Origin: Clostridia bacterium | GTDB taxonomy: Bacteria; Bacillota; Clostridia; Oscillospirales; Acutalibacteraceae | Assembly: GCA_024689165.1 (NCBI GenBank) | Contig: JAILDS010000294.1 | Span: 1 to 6,270, forward strand | Length of the DNA: 6,270 nucleotides | Reading direction: 5' to 3' | Shown here: positions 1-5,589 of the stretch, piece after piece | Layout of the letters: each line of letters opens with the position of its first letter | How positions within the stretch are numbered: position 1 is the first letter of the stretch | The notes under the pieces: model-generated | Seen by the model: only the letters and a program-made list of their open reading frames with translations | Database searches by the model: none | Told to the model about the DNA's origin: nothing | Program-made: the position numbers and the translations under genes

Positions 1-18
1 GCCGGGATACGGCCGTGG

Positions 19-1281
19 TCAAAAGTCGACGGGCGTGATGTCAGACGCCAGGTAATACAGCGCGTAAAGCGAGCGCAGCTGCATGGAACATACGTCGGTC
101 TCCGCGATCGCGCCTGCGATCTCACCGGCGCCTGCCCAGAAAGCGTCATCGGGGATCGGCTCCCCGGCGTGCATTATCAGCGCGTAACGGTTTTTTTCGT
201 GCCAGGAGCGCCCGCCGTCCTCGGGCAGCTCGGCGTTGAATAACACTCCGTCCCCGCGCGAGAGGGCATTTTCAAAGCAGGCGGAGAACTCGTCTCCGGC
301 TCCGCCCGGTTCCGTGAAAACGGCGGGGCCGATAAGCGCCCCGTCTCTGCAGCCGGGTTCGCTGACGACGCGGCAAAGGAATTCGGGCTCATCGCCGTTC
401 TGCCGTACGTAGCAGCCGTAAAGCCCGCCGCCGCCCGCCATAAGAGGCTGGCACCAGCAGGGCACCTCGCGCCCGTCGATCCTCACGCGCCTGAAAACTA
501 TCCCGAAGGGCGCGGTACGGCGGCATGAAAAACCGCTGCCGTCGAACCCCCAGTCCGCAAGCTTTTCGAGCCCGCACAGCTCCCGCCTGAAAGGGTGCGC
601 CGATATATATCCGGAGAGTCTTTTTTCGAGTCCGGAGCAGTCGGCCTTCGGACTGAAAGGGAACAGCGAGAGGAGGAGCCTCACGTCAAGGTTCACCGCG
701 CCTGTAGGCATGAACCGGGCGAGCTGGGCGAGCGTCACGTAAAAATGCGAATACGATTCGGGAACGTCCTCTTCGGTGAGAAGGATCATGTTCCTGTTGC
801 GCTTCGCAAGATAACGTGAGCACTGCTCGTACTGAACGGTATCCGCAGCGACGCGCCCGCGTTTTTCAAGAAAAAATTCCGCGAAAGGCGGCGCAGCGCC
901 GCCGTGGGAGCGGGTGTAGTTGCTGTAAGTAGCCTGCGCCGTCGGCGAGAGCTGGACGATGTTTTCGTTGCCGGGTTCTATCTTTGCCTGAACAAGGAAG
1001 TGCCAGACACCGCGGATCTTTCTCGCCAGAAGTCCGAGAATGCCTGTTTCGTCCTGTATGAGCAGCGGCTGCGCGAAGCTTTCGCCGGAGCACAGAACGC
1101 CCGTCGCGCCGACGATCCGAAAAAAGTTCCCCGCAGGCGTTCTTATTGAGCCCGTACGCGCGTCGTAGCCCCATCCGTCGCATTCAGAAAGAGGGATCCC
1201 GGACGCGCAGACGAAAAGAGACCGCCGGTTTTCCATCCGGCGCATGATCTCTTCGTCCGTATGCAGGCTGAATTCCGCCAC
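19..1281 (-). CDS. NDP-hexose 2,3-dehydratase family protein
   Basis: By family, this cytoplasmic enzyme removes the C-2 hydroxyl of an NDP-4-keto-6-deoxyhexose, giving a 3,4-diketo-2,6-dideoxy sugar that a 3-ketoreductase then reduces (EvaA/TylX3/SpnO type). The 420-residue product carries the family signature at residues 98-124: QAKIEPGN, then VQLSPTAQAT, then SNYTRSHGG. Two related halves are visible. A WG-FFR-QPL-LG-EPG order at about 37-104 recurs as WG-FRRVR-QPL-YG-EPG at about 244-310, matching the known internal duplication of the family. The conserved HEKNRY lies at 361-366. It is somewhat shorter than the roughly 450-480 residues typical of actinobacterial members, but both halves are present. 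The start is taken as GTG at 1281, behind a partial Shine-Dalgarno GGTGA. ATG at 1245 is an alternative that would trim 12 residues. It begins 33 bases after the DUF3737 gene and is probably co-transcribed with it. No other deoxysugar gene is nearby, so the exact substrate is unknown. Confidence 0.9.
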   Translation of the reverse strand: MAEFSLHTDEEIMRRMENRRSLFVCASGIPLSECDGWGYDARTGSIRTPAGNFFRIVGATGVLCSGESFAQPLLIQDETGILGLLARKIRGVWHFLVQAKIEPGNENIVQLSPTAQATYSNYTRSHGGAAPPFAEFFLEKRGRVAADTVQYEQCSRYLAKRNRNMILLTEEDVPESYSHFYVTLAQLARFMPTGAVNLDVRLLLSLFPFSPKADCSGLEKRLSGYISAHPFRRELCGLEKLADWGFDGSGFSCRRTAPFGIVFRRVRIDGREVPCWCQPLMAGGGGLYGCYVRQNGDEPEFLCRVVSEPGCRDGALIGPAVFTEPGGAGDEFSACFENALSRGDGVLFNAELPEDGGRSWHEKNRYALIMHAGEPIPDDAFWAGAGEIAGAIAETDVCSMQLRSLYALYYLASDITPVDF

Positions 1282-1314
1282 CGTTTCACCGCTTCCGTTC
1301 GACGCGAGGTCTTG

Positions 1315-2157
1315 TTATTTTCTGACGTTTATCTCCGCCGCGCATTCCATTATGGAATCTTCGAGGATGATCTCTCCGATCTCGTCCGCCGTGATCGAGC
1401 CCGAGCGAGGATTCTTGACGGATTCGACGCGGCCGTTGATCGTCGCCTCCACGTCGGAGTACTCGAAGGAGAGGTCGCAGCCCGAGGTCTCGCAGTCGAT
1501 GAGCTTCAGGTTTTTGCAGTAGCACAGCGGCTGGGTGCCAGAAATGACGCACCTGACGAGGGTCAGACCCTCCGAGAACCACGCGAGGTATTCCCCTTTT
1601 ACGACGCAGTCCGTCACAGTCACGTTTTTAGAGTGCCAGAAAGCGTCCTTCGTGTCAAGCACGGAGTTGCTTATCGTCAGGTTCTCGACGTACTGGAAGG
1701 AGTATTTGCCGAAAAAAGCGAGGCCGTCTATCTCTATGTTTTTCGAGTCGAAAAAAGCGTACTCCGACGCGAGCCTGCCGCCGCGCAGCCTCGTGCGGTC
1801 GGTCTTCCAGCCGAATTCCGGCGATTCGATATCGCAGTTCGTTATGACGGTGCCGCCGCACTCCCTCAGCGCCTTGACGCCGTTGATCTTCGTCCCGTCG
1901 ATGATGCCGTTGAAGGAATACCACAGCGGGGCCCTTGTTTTTTCGTCGAGCCGGGAGTTCCTGAGCTCATACCCTTTCGCGTGCCAGAGCGGGTAGCGCA
2001 GGGAGAAGACGCAGGAATCGACCGTGACGTCGCGGGTCTCCTTGAGGACGGATTCCCCGTCCGCAGGCCCTGCGAAGACGCAGTCCTTCACAAGCGCGTC
2101 CGTCAGGTTGTACAGCGCGCGCTCTTCGTCAAAGGTTCTGTTTTCGACTCTGATCAT
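1315..2157 (-). CDS. DUF3737 family right-handed beta-helix protein
   Basis: This 280-residue protein of unknown function matches the DUF3737 family along its length. It is built of short repeating units of about 20 residues with the pattern aromatic, x, Ser/Cys-Lys-Asn, hydrophobic, x, hydrophobic, x, Asp/Asn-Cys/Ser. Examples are FWHSKNVTVTDC at 173-184 and CYCKNLKLIDC at 212-222. Such repeats are typical of pectate-lyase-like right-handed beta-helices. Other family hallmarks are the N-terminal FDEERALY (9-16), VLKETRDV (37-44) and the C-terminal FEYSDVEATINGRVESVKNP (231-250). There is no signal peptide or membrane segment, so it is probably cytoplasmic. I see no catalytic residue set that would justify calling it a polysaccharide lyase or acyltransferase. 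ATG at 2157 follows a GGAG at 2168-2171 with a rather long 10-base spacing. It lies 79 bases after the metallophosphoesterase gene and 33 before the NDP-hexose dehydratase gene. Confidence 0.87.
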   Translation of the reverse strand: MIRVENRTFDEERALYNLTDALVKDCVFAGPADGESVLKETRDVTVDSCVFSLRYPLWHAKGYELRNSRLDEKTRAPLWYSFNGIIDGTKINGVKALRECGGTVITNCDIESPEFGWKTDRTRLRGGRLASEYAFFDSKNIEIDGLAFFGKYSFQYVENLTISNSVLDTKDAFWHSKNVTVTDCVVKGEYLAWFSEGLTLVRCVISGTQPLCYCKNLKLIDCETSGCDLSFEYSDVEATINGRVESVKNPRSGSITADEIGEIILEDSIMECAAEINVRK

Positions 2158-2167
2158 GGTCTTATTA

Positions 2168-2171
2168 CTCC
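2168..2171 (-). promoter_or_regulatory. Ribosome binding site of the DUF3737 gene
   Basis: Minus-strand GGAG lies 10 bases before the ATG at 2157. The spacing is longer than ideal, which suggests modest translation, but no better start is nearby and DUF3737 homology begins immediately after this ATG. Confidence 0.5.
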
Positions 2172-2199
2172 GTTGCCGATGCTTTTTTCCGTGGGAGTT

Positions 2200-2226
2200 C
2201 CCCGCCGCGCGTAAAAAGCGGCGGGG
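2200..2226 (-). other. Stable hairpin after the metallophosphoesterase gene, no U-tract
   Basis: A perfect 9-base-pair stem, CCCCGCCGC against GCGGCGGGG, encloses a 9-base loop. It starts 10 bases after the metallophosphoesterase stop codon. No T-run follows on the minus strand (the next bases are AACTCCCACGG), so it is not a canonical intrinsic terminator. It may protect the 3' end, attenuate transcription, or terminate weakly between the phosphoesterase and the two downstream genes. Confidence 0.6.
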
Positions 2227-2236
2227 TCGCGGCGTA

Positions 2237-3190
2237 TCACCCGAGGGGCACGGTGTATTCGAAGGGCATCCACTCGCCGGTGATGAAATTGCGCGCCCGT
2301 ATCTCGACGCGGTCGGCGTAGGCTTCGATCATGCAGCCCTGCCCGAACTCCTCGTTGAACTGGGCGGACGGCAGGTTCAGGCAGTAGAGGCCCCCGCCGT
2401 ATTTTTCAAAGGAGCTGTCCGAGAAATCCGCGTGAAGATGGCCGCTGATGAAGATCACCGGCAGGCCGTTGTCCGAATAGGAGAGTATCGTGTCGCGGAC
2501 GGCGTCCGACTGCTCGCCGATGGAGCCGTCGTAATACCACAGCGCGTCCACGTCGTTGGTGTGGTCGATGACCTGATGGTTGATGATGAATGCCGGCTTG
2601 CCGCTTTCGGCGGCCTTCGCCAGCTCGGAGTCGAGCCATTGGAGCTGCGCGTCGGAGAACCAGGTGCGGTCCTTGATCTCGTCCTCCGCACCGAGGACGA
2701 TGAAACAGTAGCCGTTGACCGAAACGGAGTGGTAGGGCTTGTCTATCTCCAGTCCGAGCGCGGAGCAGAAGTCATAGTAGTTCTGCATGTTCTGCTCGTA
2801 GTCGTCGACGCTCATGTCGCCGCGTATGTCGTGGTTGCCGAGAGCCGGGATGATATTTTCGGCCTTGTTGTACTTCTTGAGGATAGCGGCAAGACATCTG
2901 TACTCCGATTCTGCCGCGCTGTTCGTTATGTCGCCCGGCATGACGACCGCGTCGAGTTTCGTTTCGCTCTTTCCGATCCCGGAGAACAGCTTGGCAAGAA
3001 CGATATTGCGGTCTCTGACGATATTTCCGTCCGTGTGCAGGTCGCTGACGACCGCAGCGTTGAGCAGGACGTTCGCAGGCTCCTTCGCGCCGTAGGCCGA
3101 GCCCGCGCCGGGTACGCCGTTGAAAATGCCGATGAACGCGTAGAGGATCATCACGAAAGTCACAGACAGACGGTAAAAGAACAGCTTCAT
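2237..3190 (-). CDS. Exported calcineurin-like metallophosphoesterase
   Basis: This two-metal phosphoesterase of 317 residues should hydrolyse a phosphomonoester or diester outside the membrane. All signature blocks of the calcineurin-like superfamily are present in order: SDLH (Asp50, His52), GD (Asp87), GNHD (Asn119, His120, Asp121), NHQ (His205) and GHLH (His251, His253). The N-terminus has Lys2 and Arg7, a hydrophobic stretch at about 8-23 and a possible signal peptidase site after SAYGA (31-35), so the protein is secreted or stays tethered by an uncleaved signal anchor. The start is secure: AAAGGAG at 3198-3204 lies 7 bases before the ATG. It is the first gene of its transcription unit and has its own promoter at 3240-3268. 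The block spacing resembles CpdA-like and other Class III phosphoesterases, but the substrate cannot be read from sequence. Confidence 0.92.
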   Translation of the reverse strand: MKLFFYRLSVTFVMILYAFIGIFNGVPGAGSAYGAKEPANVLLNAAVVSDLHTDGNIVRDRNIVLAKLFSGIGKSETKLDAVVMPGDITNSAAESEYRCLAAILKKYNKAENIIPALGNHDIRGDMSVDDYEQNMQNYYDFCSALGLEIDKPYHSVSVNGYCFIVLGAEDEIKDRTWFSDAQLQWLDSELAKAAESGKPAFIINHQVIDHTNDVDALWYYDGSIGEQSDAVRDTILSYSDNGLPVIFISGHLHADFSDSSFEKYGGGLYCLNLPSAQFNEEFGQGCMIEAYADRVEIRARNFITGEWMPFEYTVPLG

Positions 3191-3197
3191 GACAACG

Positions 3198-3204
3198 CTC
3201 CTTT
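3198..3204 (-). promoter_or_regulatory. Ribosome binding site of the metallophosphoesterase gene
   Basis: Minus-strand AAAGGAG sits 7 bases before the ATG at 3190. This near-ideal site fixes the start codon. Confidence 0.85.
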
Positions 3205-3218
3205 ATTCGGTTTTTTCC

Positions 3219-3233
3219 GTTCCCGGAACACAC
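3219..3233 (-). promoter_or_regulatory. Dyad at the predicted transcription start, candidate operator
   Basis: Minus-strand GTGTGTTCCGGGAAC begins 6 bases after the -10 box, about where transcription should start. It contains the odd-centred perfect palindrome GTTCC-G-GGAAC (3219-3229). A closely related sequence occupies the same place at the nitroreductase promoter (5356-5371). It may be a repressor site or a short hairpin at the 5' end of the mRNA. Confidence 0.4.
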
Positions 3234-3239
3234 GGGAGC

Positions 3240-3268
3240 ATTATATCACGCCGGTTCGGGATTGTCAC
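3240..3268 (-). promoter_or_regulatory. Sigma-A-type promoter of the metallophosphoesterase unit
   Basis: On the minus strand, GTGACA (3268-3263, five of six consensus bases) is followed by a 17-base spacer and a perfect TATAAT (3245-3240). A TG one base upstream makes it an extended -10 (TGATATAAT). Predicted initiation near 3233 gives a leader of about 43 bases ending in the strong ribosome binding site. It should drive 2237-3190 and probably the two genes beyond. Confidence 0.75.
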
Positions 3269-3306
3269 CCTGTTTTTTTCGTCAGCCCCGCCCACGGGAT
3301 AGTATG

Positions 3307-3328
3307 CGCGCGTTCCGGTTTTCGCGCG
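3307..3328 (-). other. GC-rich hairpin after the lipase gene, no U-tract
   Basis: CGCGCG pairs with CGCGCG around a 10-base loop (AAAACCGGAA on the minus strand), starting 5 bases after the lipase stop codon. An outer AGCCCC/GGGGCT pairing could extend the fold. No T-run follows on the transcribed strand, so efficient intrinsic termination is doubtful and read-through into the next unit is possible. Confidence 0.5.
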
Positions 3329-3333
3329 GGGGC

Positions 3334-4419
3334 TCAGAGCCCGTTTATCATGTTCATCCAGTCCGCGAAAAACGGCCTTATGTTGTTCGGGTGCAGCAGG
3401 TCGCCGCAGAACGCCATGTGGTCGCCCCTGTAAGTTTCGGCGACGTTCCAGACCCCCGGCACGACGTTTTCTCTGTCGAGCGGCACGGAGGGCTCGCCGA
3501 AGGGCGCCCCGGCGGAGATCGTGTTGACCATGCCGTCGTTTTCGAGCCAGCTCTCATCGACGACGAAGCCGCCCGGCGTTATTCCGGTAAGTGCCATCAT
3601 CCGTTCGCCGGCAGACCTTACTGGTGTCTCGACGTTGACGCTTTCGTCAAAGACCCAAGTGCCGTCCTCTTTCTGTACGGTCGCGGAGCAGGGGATCGCG
3701 AAATAATACGTACACCCCACGGTCGGTATGCGTGCGTTGAGGGCGAGAGCGCAGTCGATGTGCATGTCGTAGGCGGCGGAGTCCTTGTTTTCAAGCAGCT
3801 CTGGGTCGCCGAAGCCGTACGCCGTCGTGCCGTTCGTCGGTGCGGCGAGGGTCGTTATGCTGTATATCCAGTCGGCCTTGCCGCCCGTGAACAGCGGCGA
3901 GATCTCGTCGGCGGGGGTCGCGGCGAGCTCTGCGGCGTCGCCCTCCGCCATCAGCGCGGCGAGCAGGCGGATTGTAGCGCCGCCGAAGGAGTGCCCGAGA
4001 AGGTTGAGCTTGTCTTCGCTGCTCCAGGCTTTGACGAGGGGCTTCTTCGAAAAGTCCTTACCGTACCTGTCGTGGCCGTATTTTTCGCTGTGCGCCCTGC
4101 CGTAATCGACCCTCGTACCGGCGAGCTGAGCGTAGAGCTCACAGGCCCTGTCCCACGCGCTTCCGTCGGGGTCGACGGAGGCTGCGCGGCACTTGTAGCC
4201 GAGCCTGTTGAGATTTTTCGTCATGTCGCCGCCGAACATGCCCCAGTATGGCAGGAACCTGTTCTGCACGTCGTAGCTGCCCCAGCCGCTCAGACCGTGG
4301 CAGTAAACGAATTCGTAGTCGGTGTTCCAGGAGGACTTGTCGACCTCGATCTTCGAGACGTTGAGCGTCGGAAAAAGGAACATGATAAGAGTCATAACCG
4401 CCGAAACCAAACGCGCCAT
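3334..4419 (-). CDS. Exported family I.5/I.6-type triacylglycerol lipase
   Basis: This alpha/beta hydrolase should cleave triacylglycerols or other lipid esters at or outside the cell surface. Numbering is from the chosen start (361 residues). The nucleophile is Ser144 in GHSFGG, the acid is Asp295 in LENDGMVNTIS, and the base is His334 in GDHMAF, each in the same motif as Geobacillus L1/T1 and staphylococcal lipases. The zinc site of that group is conserved as Asp90, His110, His116 and Asp218; the stretch ending AHSEKYGHDRYGK is nearly staphylococcal. The oxyanion motif is HGLSGWG, with Leu where Geobacillus enzymes have Phe. Residues 1-23 form a signal peptide or anchor with only one positive charge before the hydrophobic core. 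ATG at 4419 is preferred because AAGGAG lies 6 bases upstream. ATG at 4446 lacks a site but would add nine mostly charged residues (MKKTIKENE). It lies 36 bases after the nitroreductase gene and is co-transcribed with it. Confidence 0.9.
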   Translation of the reverse strand: MARLVSAVMTLIMFLFPTLNVSKIEVDKSSWNTDYEFVYCHGLSGWGSYDVQNRFLPYWGMFGGDMTKNLNRLGYKCRAASVDPDGSAWDRACELYAQLAGTRVDYGRAHSEKYGHDRYGKDFSKKPLVKAWSSEDKLNLLGHSFGGATIRLLAALMAEGDAAELAATPADEISPLFTGGKADWIYSITTLAAPTNGTTAYGFGDPELLENKDSAAYDMHIDCALALNARIPTVGCTYYFAIPCSATVQKEDGTWVFDESVNVETPVRSAGERMMALTGITPGGFVVDESWLENDGMVNTISAGAPFGEPSVPLDRENVVPGVWNVAETYRGDHMAFCGDLLHPNNIRPFFADWMNMINGL

Positions 4420-4425
4420 TTCATT

Positions 4426-4431
4426 CTCCTT
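4426..4431 (-). promoter_or_regulatory. Ribosome binding site that decides the lipase start
   Basis: Minus-strand AAGGAG lies 6 bases before the ATG at 4419. It is inside the reading frame opened by the upstream ATG at 4446, which has no such site of its own, so the shorter product is favoured. Confidence 0.7.
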
Positions 4432-4455
4432 GATTGTTTTTTTCATGCCGGCCCG

Positions 4456-5277
4456 TCACGACCGGTCTTTGTTGAACGCGAACGTCGCGATATACCGCAC
4501 GCCGCCGTCCGGGGCGAGCCCCGGGTCGTCGACGGAAAAATCAACGGAATAGCCGCTCTCGAGCGCGGCGAGCTCAAAGTGGCAGAGGGCGATGCCCATA
4601 TCTATCCTCTGGATGTCCCACTCGCCCGAGGCGTCCGCCTTACCGGTTTTTTTATAAAAATGGGCCCTGTTTCCGAGCACGACTATCCGCCACGGCTGTT
4701 TGTTGACCGCCGACGGCGCCAGCCTGACCGCTTCAAGAACGGGCTGCAGACCGCCCGCTTTTCCGGGCGTCAGCGGGCGGTCGAAGGAGCCGTTGAAAAA
4801 CAGCTCCGTGAAATCAAGTCGGCTGTCCGCCCTGACGCCCTTTCGCATCAGCGTTTCGCGAAGGGACATCTTTTTCGCGGGGTAGCCGAGAGGACTGACG
4901 CAGGGCATGACCTCGCCCTCGGAGAGCCCCGCCGCTTTTTCGAAGGCGGAGCGGTCCATCGTCCCGGCGATCCACGTGGTGCCCACGCCGAGGGACTGTG
5001 CGAAAAGGACGATCTTCTCGAACGAGTACCCGAACGCCTCTTCGGCGTGTTCCTCGCGTTTCATCCTGCCGGCGATATACGCGCTCTCGCCCGATATGAC
5101 CGGGCTCGACAGCCCCTTCTCTTTCGCGTCGAGCAGCAGCCACGTTATCGGCAGCCGGTACGGGTTTTCCGCCGTCCCGGCAAAGTCCGTTATCCTTTTC
5201 GCGTCCTCTTCGCGCAGAGGCTCACCGCTGAAGGTGCGCACGCTCCTTCTCGAGCTGATTAGTTCCGTCGTTTTCAA
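4456..5277 (-). CDS. TM1586-type nitroreductase family flavoprotein
   Basis: This 273-residue protein is probably an FMN-dependent NAD(P)H oxidoreductase of the putative TM nitroreductase group (TM1586-like), in which two nitroreductase-like halves are fused in one chain. The first half has SRRSVRTF (9-16), the phosphate-binding arm of the family, and AQSLGVGTTWIAG (93-105), the usual helix near the flavin. The second half has LAPSAVNKQPWRIV (186-199), the conserved PSA-N-QPW flavin-contact motif, and GIALCHFELAA (228-238). There is no signal peptide, so it acts in the cytoplasm. The start is TTG at 5277, supported by GGGAGG at 5284-5289 with 6-base spacing and by the SRRSVR motif at the expected distance from the N-terminus. 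It is the first gene of a unit with its own promoter, followed by the lipase. The natural substrate (nitroaromatic, quinone, enone or other) cannot be inferred. Confidence 0.88.
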   Translation of the reverse strand: MKTTELISSRRSVRTFSGEPLREEDAKRITDFAGTAENPYRLPITWLLLDAKEKGLSSPVISGESAYIAGRMKREEHAEEAFGYSFEKIVLFAQSLGVGTTWIAGTMDRSAFEKAAGLSEGEVMPCVSPLGYPAKKMSLRETLMRKGVRADSRLDFTELFFNGSFDRPLTPGKAGGLQPVLEAVRLAPSAVNKQPWRIVVLGNRAHFYKKTGKADASGEWDIQRIDMGIALCHFELAALESGYSVDFSVDDPGLAPDGGVRYIATFAFNKDRS

Positions 5278-5283
5278 AACGAT

Positions 5284-5289
5284 CCTCCC
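5284..5289 (-). promoter_or_regulatory. Ribosome binding site supporting the TTG start of the nitroreductase
   Basis: Minus-strand GGGAGG ends 6 bases before the TTG at 5277. No ATG or GTG at a comparable position has a site, so the TTG start is favoured. Confidence 0.75.
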
Positions 5290-5296
5290 GATGTGT

Positions 5297-5314
5297 CCGG
5301 CGCTGTTCCGCCGG
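5297..5314 (-). other. Leader hairpin before the nitroreductase ribosome binding site
   Basis: CCGGCG pairs perfectly with CGCCGG around a 6-base loop (GAACAG), ending 7 bases before the Shine-Dalgarno. A weaker CGCG/CGCG pairing at 5322-5336 lies just upstream. The roughly 90-base leader therefore has some structure. It does not match a riboswitch class that I recognise. Confidence 0.4.
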
Positions 5315-5355
5315 TTTATGACGCGCCGTATCCGCGCAGGAGCTTCGGCCCGCCT

Positions 5356-5371
5356 GTTTTCGGAAACACAC
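5356..5371 (-). promoter_or_regulatory. Dyad at the nitroreductase transcription start, candidate operator
   Basis: Minus-strand GTGTGTTTCCGAAAAC starts 4 bases after the -10 box, with GTTT and AAAC arms around a TCCGAA-like centre. It closely resembles GTGTGTTCCGGGAAC at the metallophosphoesterase promoter (3219-3233), in the same orientation and almost the same place. Confidence 0.4.
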
Positions 5372-5375
5372 TTTT

Positions 5376-5404
5376 ATTATATCAGCGATCCGGATGGAAT
5401 TCAA
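5376..5404 (-). promoter_or_regulatory. Sigma-A-type promoter of the nitroreductase-lipase unit
   Basis: On the minus strand, TTGAAT (5404-5399, four of six consensus bases) is followed by a 17-base spacer and TATAAT (5381-5376), with an extended -10 (TGATATAAT). Initiation near 5369 would give a leader of about 92 bases before the TTG start at 5277. Confidence 0.72.
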
Positions 5405-5448
5405 CATGATCGGAGAACTTCGTCACATATCGAAAAAAGCAGTAATAT

Positions 5449-5476
5449 TTGACAAATAACTATATATGTATATTAT
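5449..5476 (+). promoter_or_regulatory. Rightward promoter-like sequence with no gene downstream
   Basis: A perfect TTGACA (5449-5454) is followed by 16 bases and TATTAT (5471-5476, five of six consensus bases) in a very AT-rich stretch. It faces the 3' end of the NERD-domain gene, which is on the other strand, so any transcript would be antisense to that gene's terminator and tail. It may be an antisense or small-RNA promoter, or a chance match in AT-rich spacer DNA. Confidence 0.4.
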
Positions 5477-5503
5477 ATCTGTTCCCGGGACGACTGCGCT
5501 GTC

Positions 5504-5531
5504 AAAAAAAGAACGGCGCGTAAAGCCGTTC
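5504..5531 (-). terminator. Intrinsic terminator of the NERD-domain gene
   Basis: Minus-strand GAACGGC, loop TTTACGC and GCCGTTC form a perfect 7-base-pair stem followed at once by seven T residues (5510-5504). It lies 58 bases after the stop codon at 5590 and separates this gene from the nitroreductase unit. Confidence 0.88.
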
Positions 5532-5537
5532 CGTACA

Positions 5538-5563
5538 GGCACTCGGTTTTCCGGACTCGTGCC
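5538..5563 (-). other. Second hairpin upstream of the terminator
   Basis: GGCAC and GTGCC close a bulged stem with an inner CGG/CCG pair around an AAAA loop. It precedes the intrinsic terminator on the NERD-gene transcript. There is no T-run, so it is more likely a 3' stabilising structure than a terminator by itself. Confidence 0.4.
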
Positions 5564-5589
5564 GCTCAATGGTTATTTAAATCGTTTGA

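Noticed and set aside
1261..2214. Plus-strand open frame of 317 codons antisense to the DUF3737 gene
   Set aside because: DUF3737 similarity on the minus strand spans the whole interval. The antisense translation is unrelated to any family I recognise.
3261..3280. Possible rightward terminator (GGG-attgtca-CCC followed by T7)
   Set aside because: The stem is only three base pairs and there is no plus-strand gene to terminate. The same bases are better explained as the -35 region of the leftward promoter.
2024..3433. Plus-strand open frame of 469 codons antisense to the metallophosphoesterase
   Set aside because: The minus strand encodes a complete phosphoesterase with every signature motif and a strong ribosome binding site. 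The antisense product has low-complexity composition and no motif.
3262..5262. Very long plus-strand open frame of 666 codons antisense to the lipase and nitroreductase
   Set aside because: It runs straight across two well-recognised minus-strand genes and their junction, its translation is Arg/Val/Ala-rich with no recognisable domain, and no ribosome binding site was found for it. GC-rich third positions on the coding strand commonly leave such antisense frames open.
5472..5505. Leftward promoter using TTGACA at 5505-5500 and TATAAT at 5477-5472
   Set aside because: The spacer is 22 bases, too long for a sigma-A-type promoter, and the TTGACA arises from the T-run of the terminator. The promoter at 5376-5404 has proper spacing.
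5278..5589. Small protein gene, tRNA or known riboswitch in the largest gene-free gap
   Set aside because: I found no open frame with a ribosome binding site and no cloverleaf or riboswitch signature. Only the terminator, hairpins, promoters and leader listed above are supportable.
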